A stretch of 64,000 nt of DNA from Laburnicola sp. R22_1 (GCA_014281115.1 JACONQ010000016.1:868001-932000); one strand, 5' to 3'. Counted from the stretch's first letter, positions 24,243 to 36,138 are shown. The notes: generated by a model from the sequence alone, not told the origin. Numbers and translations: made by a program.

Positions 24243-24359
24243 TACAGTGTCAGGCTAAGTAGGTAACTCTCCAAAACTTGCGCACGGATCGCAGTCAGCC
24301 AAAGCTGTCAGTCACCACAGCCTTATTCCCATAGGGTCACTTGCAACAGAGCGTTACTC

Positions 24360-25740
24360 GCCACAGTAGCTTAGCTCTCCTCCTAACCCTAAAACTTAGC
24401 TAAAATTTAACTTTAGTAGCTAATTTAATAGCTTTTTATATAGCAAATTTAGCTAGTATAAAATATTTACTATATACTTTTATTACTAATATATAGTGTT
24501 AATTTAATCTACTTAGAAGTAGAATAATAAAGGCTTTTATCTTAAATGTGGCGTTAATTAAATCTATCTAGGGGTAGGACAGCAAAGGCTTTTATCTTAA
24601 ATAATATAATAAAAAAGCAGAGCCCTCTGCTTAGTAATTAAAAAGAGCGTAAAAAAGATAATTATAAAAAAAGCGCGTTTAAACTACTAAGTAAGCTTAG
24701 TAGTCTTAGTATAAGACTACTCCTATAAGTAAAATTTTTATAAAGAGGCTACTTAAAACTTTAGTAGGGGAGGAATAAAACTTTAGCGCTACTACGCTAT
24801 AGTTATTCTTCCTTCTCTACTATTCTAATTATTATTAAAGATCTTTATTATATAGAGATTCTAACTAAGGTTAAGTCTATACTATATATAAAGAGAAGTA
24901 AAATAGAAGGCACTATAATCTAGTACCTAGTATATAGTAGTAGTACTAAAATATATATAAAGTAATAATAATTTTATTACTAGTGTTCTATATAATAGTT
25001 AGTTTTTTTACGACTAAGGAGTTTCTAATAAAAATATTACAATAATAGCAGTTATTTCTTCTACTATTATTAAAGTTCTATATAATAGTATTATTAATAG
25101 TAGTTAATAAATAGTCTACTATTTAGTATAACTAAGTTATATATTATCTCTTAACTAGTAGACTATTAGAGAGCCGCAAATATAAAATTAGTATAATAAA
25201 AGCTAGTAATTTAATACTTACTACTATTTTAAATATAGCTATAAAAATAGTATTTAAAAAATTATAATAAAAATTAAAAGTAATTAATAAAGCTTATAGT
25301 ATTATTATACAGTTTAAATACGCTTTTTTATAATAATTTTTTTACATTCTTTTTAATTACTAAGTAAGAAGCTTTACTTTTTTATATTATTTAAACTTTT
25401 TTATTACCTTTTACGCCTTTTTTAATTACTAAGCAGGGGGCTCTGCTTTTTTTATTATGTTATTTAAGATAAAAGCCTTTGTCGTCCTACCCCTAGGTAG
25501 ATAAAATAACGCCACATATTATTTAAAATAAAAGCCTTTATTATATTACCTCTAGATAGATTTAATTAACGCTATATAGTATTATTATATATAACTATTA
25601 TACCTTAAAACACTTTTCTATATTAATAATAGCAAGAGGAATAACTACTATTATTATAATATTTTTATTAGCAACCCCTTAGTCGCAAGAAAAAACCATA
25701 ACTATTATTAGAAAAGCAAAGGTTAGCTTCGGGAGCGGCA
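24360..25740. repeat. RIP-degraded nested foldback island
   Basis: AT-rich block without open frames. It holds arms of the foldback family seen at 4726-5011 in both orientations (about 24513-24690, and inverted at 25392-25560), plus terminal repeats related to 4575-4715 (25600-25700, and inverted at 25005-25075). These surround SINE-like copy C. Confidence 0.65.
24836..25175 (+). mobile_element. SINE-like element, copy C, heavily RIPed and interrupted
   Basis: Matches copy A from its first bases (AAAGATCTTTATTATA) through GAGAGCCGCA, with most C/G replaced by T/A. Around 25002-25074 it carries about 73 extra bases flanked by the repeated text GTTCTATATAATAGT (24985-24999, 25075-25089); the extra bases read CGACTAAGGAGTTTCTAATA inside, the inverse of the terminal repeat at 25600-25700. 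So a small foldback fragment landed inside the SINE-like copy and duplicated about 15 bases. Flanking duplications of the copy itself are not visible. Confidence 0.55.
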
Positions 25741-26913
25741 CTGTTGAATTACCATACTTTTTAAAGTTTGCCAGGCTAATTAAGAGACCTGGTGCACATG
25801 TATGAAAGACATGCAGAATATAGTACCTCCCTGCAACCCTTATTCTATGTAGTATTTGGAAAGGCGCAAAGCCTTTCCTCCGTAGAAATAGTAACCCGAA
25901 TAGTCAATGTAAAGACATATGTTGAATGCGTGTCTGGCCGCGTGGCTCATCCCCTCCAATGCCATCTCCGCCGGCGTTGCTCCACCGAAGATCTCGACCC
26001 TTTTATTCCTCCCCATCGCATGGAGTCATGGACCATAGCGTCATTATACTCTGGCCCTTCCCTAAAACAGATACTCCACCTCGGTCTCAGCTTCCTTGTT
26101 TCTCCTCACAATGTCCGAAGGAACCGCGCCGTGCCTAAGGACTATTGTCAGGACGCTCGGACCACGACCTTTTACGGTATAATCAGCTTAATTGAACGTT
26201 GATATTGACCGCGTTCCCGACGCAGGACGCATTTCATATACGATCGTCTGTTCGGTTAATTGGCTCAGAAGTAACTGAATAGCGCTGCTGAAAAGGGCAA
26301 GGCGAAGAAGACGGGAAGGAAGAGGATGAGATCCACGGACCGTACAATGGACACCATGTCTCGAATGAGTCGTCGGTTTCATGACGTTGATAGATGGTCC
26401 GTGTTCGAGCATCGTTGGCAAAGAGACGCACGAGAATATGCACGAGCTGCGCTCTCATTTGCGATTACATTCCATCTTCGAGGCTTTTCACAATCTCGCG
26501 TGGTTCTCGTACGCTACAAAAACTCCAATGCGAACGAGTAATTATGGGGAACGGCGCGAACAACGACAAATCCACGGACTAGCCCAAATTAGACGGTCCT
26601 TTTCCAGAATCCGAGTAATATCCACCTTCTTATAAGTATTTTCGGGGTTCAGCAAATGGGGCTGTGCAGCCGCCATAGCGATATCAAAAGATTTTTTTTT
26701 CTGAAATGGAGGGATCGCGGGTTTGGTATTGTTAGGTAGTTGTATCGCGAGCGTAGTACAGAATACGTGCATCAGGAACCATCCTTCAACCGACAAGCAA
26801 CCTTCACTATAGAACGTGACCAGACAAGTGTCTGTGAAGCATCCTGTCTCAAGGTGTCGTCCACCCTGGTTTAGACACATCCAACATAGTTCGAACGCCA
26901 GATAAACCCCTCG
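25741..26913. other. Intergenic region, no gene seen
   Basis: Composition returns to normal after the repeat island. Overlapping frames on both strands (for example 26542-26880 minus) show no family motif or splice partner. Confidence 0.45.
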
Positions 26914-29900
26914 TTATGGTCCAGGATATCCAATGTTTTCCCTGTCGTCATCAATGATTCGGCCGTACCTGAAAACTCCTGTTAGCAATGAACTTCATCA
27001 CTTCCTTCAAATAAACTTACTCGAGCAACAGTCTGAAAAACCAGGCTTCCAAATCAACATTCCTCAATGCCTTCCCCGCCCATTCCCTACTTCTCTCTGC
27101 GATTTGCCTGGCTCTCAGCTCTCCCAAAGAGTCTCCATTGCCGCCTTTATCATCGCCATTTTTGGTATCTTCCTCTCCAATATTCCCTGTCCGTACATCG
27201 GCACCGGTGAACCACCGCACAAGATCGAGGTGTTCGTCTCCAATCAGACTGAGCGGCACGTAGTGCACCCAGGGCACCAGCCATTCCTGATGCCACTCGC
27301 GGAATACCGCCATCTTGTACGTCAAACTCCTACTCTTTAAAAAGGAGTAAAAGCGTCCAGAGAAAGCGTTACCGTCAATGTCAAGCAGGTGCTTGTAGTA
27401 CCACGCATCCTGCCCGTCAGTATGCTCCGCGAGTGCAAAAAACTCTCTCTGCGCATCGCAGTCCCCTGGGTCGCATTGTCCGATATGACTGAACTTGACG
27501 TCAATAAACGAGTTGTAGAGCGTGCGATCGATTTCTTCAAGTTTGTGCATTGGATGCGAGGGGCCATCCGCTGGAACGGAAATATTTGCTTTATCAAGGG
27601 CGTTGATTCGGCGGACGATACGCTGACGATGTTGGCGTCTCCAACCGCCTTTGCGACTGAAGCCGCCTGTTGTCGAGCCGCGCCAATACAAACTATTGGT
27701 CTTGTTATCCCAGGTGGTGTCGTGGCTCTCATCGTATCCCACCTTGCCAACCCAGTACCATGGGCTTGGAAACAAAATGTCCTGGAAGCTCGAGATTTTC
27801 GACGAAGAGAAGATAGGGGTGAGCTCGTATACGACATTGAATGCATTCGGTCGCTCGAAGAAGCCGTAGGTGGAAGAGAGAGAAGGCGAGTTGCATATGT
27901 CGGTGAAGGCCGTTTGGTTGACAATGTAGTTGAGAGGACCGGCGGCGTACGCGGTCAGATTGTCTGGAACTTGACTCTCAAACTTCTGCGCCTGGCTATC
28001 TGCGGGGCATGAGAGGCGTGAATGTGTCCATGTCTGCTGATGGGCGAATCTGTTAAATCGTGTGGTGCTTACTTCCTCGATCCTATGGCCGTCATTCATG
28101 TCTGATGGGCGAGGGGAAAAGCCGTTTTTGGGCAAATGTTGCTTCGCAAGCACCGGTAGCACCTCTAACGCTTTTGCCACCATGGCTGCGAGGTGGTCGT
28201 TTGGCACGACAACTCGTGGCTCGTCGTGGATGTTGAATCCCAAGTCCATGTCTGGGAGGTATTGCACGAACTTTTCCATCATTCCCACCGTAGCCTCCTG
28301 CTGCCACTCCGGTCCGCCTTCAGCCTTGACCACACTGCCATCTCGTATCATGATACCTACCAAAGCACTATCCTCATGCCCTAGAGCATTCCGTATCCGT
28401 TCTCTGATTGTAGCAGGCTTCAAACTCCAATAGGGGAGCAAAGTCTGCGTGATTGTATCGAACTCGTCGATAAGTACGACCCCGTTGCGGCTGGCGAACT
28501 CGTACCACTTGTCGAAATGCGGCGGTGGTGCAATGCCATTACGTCGACGGTACTCTGTCACGGCATCTGCTAGGGTTTTGGATTGTTTGTCGAGTAGCTG
28601 TTGGAATGCTTTTTCACCAGAATCGATAAGCTGCGCAGCAGGATGTCCTCTCCCTAGGTCCATTGAAAGTGGTCCATAAGTAATCGTGGGAGGAGAAGTA
28701 TATAAGCTAGTGGCAGTAGTGGAAGAAATACTGTGTCGTGTGGTGGAGATATGCTGAAACAGGACAAGTCCAAACGAAAGCGCCGTTACACCGAAGAGGC
28801 CCCGTCTAAATCGTAAAGAACTCCTGATATCGAGAAGTGAGGAAGACGAAGAACCACTGTGCAGTAATATGAGAGCCGATGAGCCGTATATGAGCGTAAA
28901 CCAAACCCCAAAGAAGGAGACGCCGAGGCGTAATCTGGCGCAGATGTGCGCAAATAGATATAGACAAGAAGTATGCAAAACGCCTGATCGAACAACCTGA
29001 AAAGAGAAGCATTAGGCTTCTGTGCGAGGGGTTTCGGGTTCGAAACAGGATACGTGCTTACCATTAGAAACATCAAGACATTGGCAACACTGTTGATCAA
29101 AGGCAGCAGCAAAAGCAGCTGTACCGCGCTGTACTGATAGACCGATGAGACGTGACCACCGCCAAACCGATACACCGGTACCCACGAGACTACAGATGAC
29201 GATATGCGCGGCTCGGTGAGATAAGCGGCTATGCCGCAGACTACAGCCATGACAATAGCGACGTCTCTAAGCGCAACAAGCTGCCGCTCCCACGTGGCTC
29301 CACCCGCTGACTTTTGACTTGAGAACGCGCCATTGGTGGACACGAGTCTCGGTTTATCGTCGTGGCCATGGTTGCTCAGGGACTTTAGGACGTCTCCGAA
29401 CAAGACAAGGCCGGTGGCAGCGAAGATGACGCTGCTGATACCAAGCGCCGACGTCGGGGACGCGGTGAAACGAGTGGAGAGGATGACGCTCGCGGAGAGT
29501 GTGAGCACGGCTACTAGGCGGAAGGAGGGCGTATGGAGTCGCTGTTCCGTAGCGGGAACGCCATCTGACGGGGCCTGGGTTGGCAGCGCGAGGTGTTTCG
29601 CCAGGACGTCATGTTCAGACAAGAGAACCACGAGGAGCGGAAGCAGTCCCTATAACGGATCAATTGTTATGCTTCTGTTTGTGTGTGGCTGGGGGCTACC
29701 TTTGTCGCCCATATGCCTTCCTTGTCGCATGCGGCTCTGTCGCATATCTGGGACAGGGACAGGAAACCGGCCGCCAGCCAGCATGGCCTCCTCTTAGCCG
29801 CATCTAGGGTCGTGAAGCCCGTCCATAACAATGCAGGTAGGCTTATGGCGGCCAAAGAGACCGACGTCACGAGCAGCTGGTGCTGGACCGGGCCGTGGAC

Positions 29901-29996
29901 ATGGGCGGTGGCGGCGAGGACGGAGAAGAGCAGAGGGACGAGGAGCTGGTGGTGCCTGCGCGCATGGTCCAAAACGAGAGAGGCAGCCGGGTGCAT
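26914..29996 (-). CDS. Multi-pass GT90 (Cap10-type) glycosyltransferase
   Basis: Four exons, 29996-29700, 29649-29062, 28996-27021 and 26968-26914, give 971 aa. The N-terminal ~330 residues are largely hydrophobic, with repeated membrane segments, a layout seen in large fungal Cap10 proteins; the C-terminal half is the GT90/CAP10 domain (NVVYELTPIFSSSKI, LYWRGSTTGGFSRKGGWRRQ, HRQRIVRRI, KHLLDIDGNAFSGRFYSFLK, EWLVPWVHYVPLSL). Family members are UDP-sugar transferases such as cryptococcal beta-1,2-xylosyltransferase; the substrate here is unknown and a Golgi location is inferred. The last short exon restores the expected ending YGRIIDDDRENIGYPGP; unspliced, the frame would stop at LLLE. A 39-nt in-frame intron near 28030 (GTAAGC...CAGCAG) is possible but not required. 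Confidence 0.85.
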
Positions 29997-30452
29997 TGGC
30001 GTGGGAGTCGCTAACGGGAGTCGGGGCGCGGATCCCTCATCTGCGTGCGTGCAACAGAGCGTCTGGCGACGATGGCACGGGGGGAGAAGAGGCACAAAGA
30101 AGAGACGCGACGGGGAATGGGATACATGTCGTCGCTTGGCGCAGAGCCTCCCAGGCCGGGGGTCTGACCCTCACCGCACCCCCACTTGCACCTGCCTCGT
30201 CCCGTCTCCTCTGCACCTGCCTCAGCAAAGGCTCTGTGGTCGCGACGATAACATGTAGCCCGTGTATACATGTCATTGCACCCCACATTCACTTCATGTA
30301 CTAAGCAACAACAATACTTTTATCCGACTACGCAATTCCACGCTCAAACGAGTTGGCGTCCCGGTGTGCAGCTGCCGCCGCTCAGCAACAACATCGATCA
30401 TGACGCCCCACCAGGAAGGAACACAAACAACTAGCAAGCAGCCGTAGAGCCC
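29997..30452. other. Spacer between GT90 start and next gene end
   Basis: 456 bases holding the GT90 promoter and, at the far end, the 3' side of the gene at 30453. An in-frame GTG upstream of the GT90 ATG extends the open frame to 30095 but is unlikely as a start. No clear promoter box. Confidence 0.4.
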
Positions 30453-31409
30453 TCACGCCATCCCCGCTACGGCCATGGGCGCATGCGGTCTGCTCTCCAC
30501 CATCTCCCAGTCATCTTCTACCGCATACGACCCACGACAGGCATCCGCCGCTGACAGCCGGCAGAAGCCATCCGCGAGTTCAAAGTCGGTCTCCAGACAA
30601 GCAGATCCAACCTCTCCGTCGCCCTTCTCCGCCTGCTGCATCACAAGGTCCAGCTGCAGTCTCCAGCAATCCTTCTCCGAATCGGGAATCCAAAGCGGCT
30701 GCATCTCCAGGAGATTTTCCACGTTGTAAGCGTGCTGGTTTATGACGAAGAGCTGGGTCTGCGATGCCGAGTCAGTGTCTGCTACGACTCCAAGCGGGTC
30801 GACGGCACTCACCAAGGCCAGGTTGAACTGCGCCTGCCACTGCATGTTCCTATGGGAAGGCACGACCTGCCACTTGTAGCAAATACCCTTTGCGACCAGT
30901 TCTTCAAGGGCCCTCGCACCAATCTGACTAGCGAACAGCCACTGCACACCCTGAATATTCAGACCCGTCCCATGTGTAAAAGGGTCAATCAAGGCATTGC
31001 CCATTTCCGGCACATCGTAGCCAAGAAAGGCCTTGTTGACCCGCGCAGATGCCTCTTCGGTCGCCGCCTCCTTCAGGTCCGCAAGCATGTGTTTGACGTT
31101 CCGCCACGAGAGTATTTGTTTGGCCGTCCGTTTAACAGAGCTGCCGGCCTTTTTAGCGCTTTTCCGGGGAGACTTTAGCATGATGGCCGCTTCAGCCTTC
31201 CAGGTGCCGTTGGTGCCGGAGGACTTGTGCCAGATAGGGGGAACGATGAACGTGGATGCGTCCTCGTCCATGGCTACCGCGGTCTCGTCAAAATGTACGC
31301 TGGTCGAACTCGGGGAACGGCCTGGCCGGGTCAGTGGCGTGGAAGGCGCGTCTGTCGTATGCACATCAGTATATTCGATGCGTTGCTCGATCGGCGAGTC
31401 AAGCACCAT
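30453..31409 (-). CDS. Hypothetical fungal protein, 318 aa
   Basis: A single uninterrupted frame of 318 codons with coding-like composition. It has a Thr/Ser-rich N-terminus (1-45), a basic Lys/Ser stretch (PRKSAKKAGSSVKRTAKQI, about 80-98), then a mixed globular region with FLGYDVPEMGNALIDPFTHG and an acidic C-terminus ending AVEDDWEMVESRPHAPMAVA. No signal peptide or membrane helix. I do not recognise a family. It is oriented like the GT90 gene downstream of it. Confidence 0.65.
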   Translation of the reverse strand: MVLDSPIEQRIEYTDVHTTDAPSTPLTRPGRSPSSTSVHFDETAVAMDEDASTFIVPPIWHKSSGTNGTWKAEAAIMLKSPRKSAKKAGSSVKRTAKQILSWRNVKHMLADLKEAATEEASARVNKAFLGYDVPEMGNALIDPFTHGTGLNIQGVQWLFASQIGARALEELVAKGICYKWQVVPSHRNMQWQAQFNLALVSAVDPLGVVADTDSASQTQLFVINQHAYNVENLLEMQPLWIPDSEKDCWRLQLDLVMQQAEKGDGEVGSACLETDFELADGFCRLSAADACRGSYAVEDDWEMVESRPHAPMAVAGMA

Positions 31410-32759
31410 GTTTGTTGGGGCGTAGTCCCTGAAAAGGAAGAATGCTATCTTGTAGGTGCCGAGGATATACCCCGTCTATGTCAAAATCAACTTTTGTCGG
31501 AGATACTCGATCGCGGTTGATTGTTGGCAAAGAGCAAGTGTTTAGCAATCAGTGTCGCTGCGGTAGGCTAGCTCAGTTCGTCGTGCTGGAATTATGACGT
31601 AGTGTGCTTTTCTGTTTCCTGGTGAATCATGCGTCCACCGAGGTGGGCATATATTTCACGTCTGTATTGTGAAAGCCGGGCCCTGGACGCTTTATCAAAG
31701 TCCAACGTTTGAATGCGAGATCGATTGCGACCGCGTTGGTTGCAAGGGCGTGGAATGTGGAGGATGTCGCTGCGCTCGTGGTGGTGGTTGAATGTATTCA
31801 TGTCACGGATTGAATAACAGTGCGGAAGGATCAACTCCTGCCCCAATGTCAATAATGGCTTCTCTAGAAACATGCGGACAGGAACCGTCGAGAACAGTAA
31901 GTATCAGAGGATGCTCACATTCTCCCCGCTTATCGGTTGCTCCTTCAGCATTCGGTGCAGGTCAGACTTAGGGTTCAATCGCTGACCGGCTGTTCAATTT
32001 GGGCAAAATACGGGGCCTAGGTCTTCTACTGTCGCATCACTGCTCTCACAGCATTCTGCTCACATTGTTTTCTCCGGCTCGCTTTTGACTGCTTACAGCC
32101 CTTTGTTGAAATCCCAGGATAGAAGAAGCCCGTCACATATAAGTGATATATATCTTGCTTATAATAACACATTCTTACAGGGCTGTATCTGTGTGCTACT
32201 TACAAAGTTCATCCACGGACAGAGTATGACGAGACCAACCAGTCACATGTGTACGCCTCTTACACTGTTTGACTATTTGGGCACTTCTATCCTAGTCTGC
32301 CCATATCTAGTTGACGTAACCTTCAAGTCGGCGCCTGTGCCTCTTTCTCCGCCAAAGGAAAAAGGAGCGAGATGGTAAAGGGAAATTATCAATGCCGAAG
32401 CTGTGGTCGAATTAAGTGCGAAATTTAGGGCATTTTACAACGCAATCTTACCGGGTTGTTAGATGGCGAGTCACTCAATTCTAGGCAATGTAAGACGAAG
32501 CACATACCTGAGTATAAGAGCATCACGATTAGCAAATTTAGGTTAACTAAGTTTCTTTATTCTTTTCATTTTGGAAAATACAGGTGCAGTATGTAGGTGA
32601 CCATTGACCATGCAGGGATTCTCTCGAAATCCCTATCGTACAAGGGAGAGGCACCGACCACACAGGCTAAAAGCCAGCATCGCCGGCCTATTTGCAACCG
32701 TCCCAGAGGAAGCCTCCGGAATGAGGGCTGAGTAACGAGCACGCAAAGGACGCAAACCC
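31410..32759. other. Intergenic region, no gene seen
   Basis: 1.35 kb with only short frames. Nothing repeat-like was recognised. Confidence 0.45.
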
Positions 32760-33653
32760 CTAGATACCAAGCTCGCGCTTCAGCTCGGCCTCTTCCCCGG
32801 TCAGCAAGATGAGACCGCCCTTGGCCGCATTCACCTTCTCCGTCAAAGCGCGGACCCGGATCTTGTACTCCTTCTCCTTCTCTTTCTCGTAAGCCTTGTT
32901 AGCCGCGACTTCCCGCTTCTTTGCCGCGAGGCGGCCCTTCTCGCGCGCGTCCTTGAACGGCGCGTCGTAGTCGTCCATGGCCTTCATGAGCTTAGGGTGT
33001 TGCTGGAGGTAGGCGCTGAAATTGTCCGGGTCGTCGATTCGCTTCTGGAATCGGCGATTCGAAAGGTCCTTCACCACGTGCTGGAACAGAGGATCAGACG
33101 ACGGGATGGCGTTGGTGAAGGTCGTCAAGTTCTTGTAGGAAAGCAGGCAATCCGAAGTGATCTTCTGCAGCCAGTTCCAAATAGGCTCGATCTGTTTGTC
33201 CATGCCGAGAGCGCGACCAGCTTGATAGAGGTAGATGCACCCCTCAACCGTCGTGCCAGTGGGCACTGGAGCGACAGTGGCACCGCCGATTGCATACGGC
33301 GTCACGGTGGCCTTGAGCAAGGTCTCAACAGCCTTGATGTTCGCAGATCCCTCAGGTAGCACCAGTTGCTTTGAGAGCAGGTTGTCGTTGAAGTGACGAC
33401 TGGCTGTCGTCGAAGCAGCCATCAAAGCTCGCACGGCGACCGCGTTGAAGACCATCTTCTCGCCGATGAACACTTGAACTTTGGGCCCTTGGAGAAGGCC
33501 ATGGCGCTCCTCAACGGTCAAATTGGTGATGTCCACCGTTCCCGCCAGAACATCGACGGGAGCCTTGTTGTCGGCCAAGGCAGCCACCGCGTTACGCAGA
33601 GCCTTCTCGTGCTTGGCTTGAGACGGATTAACGACCTTCTGAAATCCGGACAT
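32760..33653 (-). CDS. BTB-like protein, tandem paralogue 1
   Basis: Single exon, 297 aa. A BTB/POZ-like half (GPKVQVFIGEKMVFNAVAVR onward, about 55-200) is followed by a conserved block RRFQKRIDDPDNFSAYLQQH and PKLMKAMDDYD (about 207-240) and a Lys/Glu-rich coiled-coil tail. The block matches the gene at 36139 (QYQKRIPDPDVFAAFLEKH, PKVSRAM) at the same place. Such proteins are expanded in Pleosporales; their function is unknown, and substrate adaptor roles are only guessed from the BTB fold. A TATA box lies about 130 bases upstream of the start and a SINE-like insertion about 240 bases upstream. Confidence 0.8.
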   Translation of the reverse strand: MSGFQKVVNPSQAKHEKALRNAVAALADNKAPVDVLAGTVDITNLTVEERHGLLQGPKVQVFIGEKMVFNAVAVRALMAASTTASRHFNDNLLSKQLVLPEGSANIKAVETLLKATVTPYAIGGATVAPVPTGTTVEGCIYLYQAGRALGMDKQIEPIWNWLQKITSDCLLSYKNLTTFTNAIPSSDPLFQHVVKDLSNRRFQKRIDDPDNFSAYLQQHPKLMKAMDDYDAPFKDAREKGRLAAKKREVAANKAYEKEKEKEYKIRVRALTEKVNAAKGGLILLTGEEAELKRELGI

Positions 33654-33778
33654 TGTGGTGCGGATGATCGATGTTGAAATTTTGGATGTGTTGAAGTGGT
33701 TTCTGGTTCGGTTGAATGGGTGGAATTGTTGATTGTGAGGGTGATGATGATCTGAGATACGAAGTCGGGGCAGAGGGG

Positions 33779-33786
33779 TTTATATA
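33779..33786 (-). promoter_or_regulatory. TATA box of BTB-like paralogue 1
   Basis: TATATAAA on the minus strand, 126-133 bases upstream of the ATG at 33653, a normal place for a fungal TATA element. Confidence 0.5.
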
Positions 33787-33888
33787 GGGAGGGCGGCGAT
33801 ACTCTGTGTGTGAAAACAGCATATGGAAGTCCGTGCAGTGTTTCCACACTATGTGAATGCATCGAGTCTTCCCAGATACACAATGTAT

Positions 33889-33964
33889 GAAATGACCGTC
33901 GTCGTGGGAGATTCTAACCTGGTTCGAGTCCCCCCAATACACAGAGAGGGATAACACGGGAGGG
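33889..33964 (+). mobile_element. SINE-like element, copy D (tRNA-sized)
   Basis: A 76-base insertion flanked by near-perfect 12-base repeats TACACAATGTAT (33877-33888) and TACACAATGCAT (33965-33976). It aligns with copies A and B through GTCGTCGTG, GATTCTAACC and ATACACAGAGAG, and contains a perfect tRNA B box, GGTTCGAGTCC, at about 33913. It is clearly older than or diverged from A/B but not RIP-biased. Confidence 0.55.
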
Positions 33965-33976
33965 TACACAATGCAT

Positions 33977-34850
33977 ATCAGGCCGCCCACGCTTTGAATT
34001 GTCATGGATGTTGGGGCAGCAACTTCATGTCCAAGAAAAGGCGTTCTTTAGACCATGTCCTATCAGAGACATTTTGATACGCGATTGTAGTATGAGCATT
34101 CCTTCGCGAGCGTAGAAATACTCATGTATCCCACTGATATAAATGGGAGCCTTTTGCCTTTGCTTATATAGATAACGCAAACTGTTTGTCACGAGCTCGC
34201 GAACGTGATGTTCGAGATTGTTGTATAACTGGCAAGCTATTCACATGATTTAGAGGAGTCTTAATCTTACGAAACTTGGACCGCGTGATCATGCAAAAAT
34301 CATAAAAATTAGTACTGATTGGAAAATGTAGGACGGAACTTGTGAATATGCTTAAAGAGCTGTGATTACCCTTTAATGTGATAGTGTTAATAGTTAGTTG
34401 TATGCGAAAATGCAGTAAGAATTTAATGACTGGATAATTAACTAAATGCTGTACGATTTGGTATAGTATTGACAGGGCATTAGGATGCTTTTGTTGCTAT
34501 TTCTGCTATACGCGCCTTGCTCTTTCTAGGCTGCCAGACTCGTACAGTAAACTATAGCTGAGCCATCTAATGTAGCTCTTCAATTGCATAGTTTTCCTTT
34601 ATTCTGCGCATAAGGCTTTGTATCTAATAATTGGAAAGCTCTCATATACGCGGCGCATATTACGGCACAATTTCAACCAATTAAGCTTTGCACAATTGGG
34701 TGACGTACAAACGCCGAGCTATTCCCCACTAACAGATATTTTTTTGACCTCAGATAGATAGGTCGGACATAGGTAGGTAATTCTATCTCTTTTCATGGCA
34801 TGTTATTGCAGTTAACAACGTGGTCTCGCAGTTTGAGCGACTCGACATTG
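33977..34850. other. Intergenic region between BTB-like paralogues 1 and 2
   Basis: Moderately AT-rich, with no open frame of note and no repeat match found. Confidence 0.45.
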
Positions 34851-35507
34851 TCAGAACTCCCCACATCGGGCTAGGAGTTGTCGGCATCCACCCACCAAGA
34901 GCCTATACTCGTTGAAATTCGGGATCCTACTCATACACTTGAAACGAAACAAATTCTCCGCTACGAGATCGATCAGATAATCAGCTGGAGTCTCTTCCCT
35001 GTTGTCCCCGTACGCAGCAGTGGCATCCAGTCGCATGATGTGCATAAACTCGCGCAGCTCGTCAAGCGCAATGGGACCTTTCCTCAGGGCTGATTCAATA
35101 GCAAAGTCAATCTCAGTGGTAAAAACAGGACTCAGTCCAAGCGCATACACGGCGAGCCACATTTTCATGTTTGCGATGAGGCTGCCTTTGGGCCAGAGCA
35201 TAGCAAAACTTGTGGACTCGTTGATAGCTTTGAGGATGTACACCGCGGATTCTGGGTCAATGGTTGCCGGCAATGTTATATCCATATTGCGGAAAGAATC
35301 GATATTGGAATGATTGGCGGCCTTCTTGGAGATGGGGACGAGCTTGTAAATGGGCACTTTTCCGACAAGCGTATCATGGCAAAAGAATCGGGCCATAGGT
35401 TCGAACGGATCAACGTAGCAGCCTGCGGCAGCGGCAGCGGCGTCGAAGCAGCTGTTGAATTGTTTGACTTGATTTTCCCAAGCACGGCCTGCGGGTACTG
35501 GTTCCAT
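34851..35507 (-). CDS. BTB-like protein, tandem paralogue 2 (diverged)
   Basis: Single exon, 218 aa. Shorter than its neighbours and lacking the Lys/Glu-rich tail. The layout is similar: an N-terminal recognition part, ITLPATIDPESAVYILKAIN resembling the hinge of the BTB-like region, then MWLAVYALGLSPVFTTEIDF, EFMHIMRLDATAAYG and a C-terminal helical block ending LLVGGCRQLLARCGEF. Membership is inferred from position, orientation and general pattern; sequence likeness to paralogues 1 and 3 is weak by eye. Confidence 0.6.
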   Translation of the reverse strand: MEPVPAGRAWENQVKQFNSCFDAAAAAAGCYVDPFEPMARFFCHDTLVGKVPIYKLVPISKKAANHSNIDSFRNMDITLPATIDPESAVYILKAINESTSFAMLWPKGSLIANMKMWLAVYALGLSPVFTTEIDFAIESALRKGPIALDELREFMHIMRLDATAAYGDNREETPADYLIDLVAENLFRFKCMSRIPNFNEYRLLVGGCRQLLARCGEF

Positions 35508-36138
35508 GTTGTTGGTGATTTTTCTTGATCGTGTGTGGTCTGGTGATAAGTGTACTAAGAGGATTTATGTAGATATAAGTTCCAAATATACAATGGAGCT
35601 ATGTCTTACATGATAATCGATCTGAGACATGTTGTATTGTTTTCACACAATGCATTCGAAATGTGGGATGGACTGCCAACCACATCGTAATCGGTCTCGC
35701 TCTCAGGATGTAACTGTTTCAGAGACCCCACAAGACCGCTCGGAACTATGACCGCTCGGAACTATGAATGAGAGAACGAACGAGGTCAACCCGTAAGAAC
35801 AATATAACGGTAGCATATCACGAGTACACATACGCACTGCTCATGTCACGTACCTAAAGCACAGGATTAATCTCAGTTGGAACTGTCCAAATTGGCATTT
35901 TATTTGAGCCAACGAGCTATATTGAATTGTCCATACCACCGCTTGGTATCCAATGGCGTAAACGAAAATTCTTGAAACATACAGTAATTCCCACTCAGTG
36001 ACAACTCCTTCTGGTCGCTCACCGAGGTCACTTTCTCAAACTTCGATTTACCTCCCACAAATTGAAAACCAGCAAGGTATATCTCAGGAGCAGGAAGCTG
36101 GAAACCATAAAGGCAGAGCGCAGTACACTCCAAGGTGA
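35508..36138. other. Intergenic region with a small tandem repeat
   Basis: Contains GACCGCTCGGAACTAT twice in direct tandem (about 35734-35765). An 80-codon minus-strand frame (35900-36142) overlaps the end of the next gene and shows no family signal. Confidence 0.45.

Noticed and set aside
27990..28080. 39-nt intron inside the GT90 gene
   Set aside because: Signals are fair (GTAAGC...CAG, TTAAC) but the stretch is in frame and stop-free; kept as coding for lack of evidence.
33889..33964. A functional tRNA gene
   Set aside because: The B box is perfect, but there is no A box at the right spacing, no cloverleaf with a 7-bp acceptor stem that I can draw, and it is flanked by a duplication.
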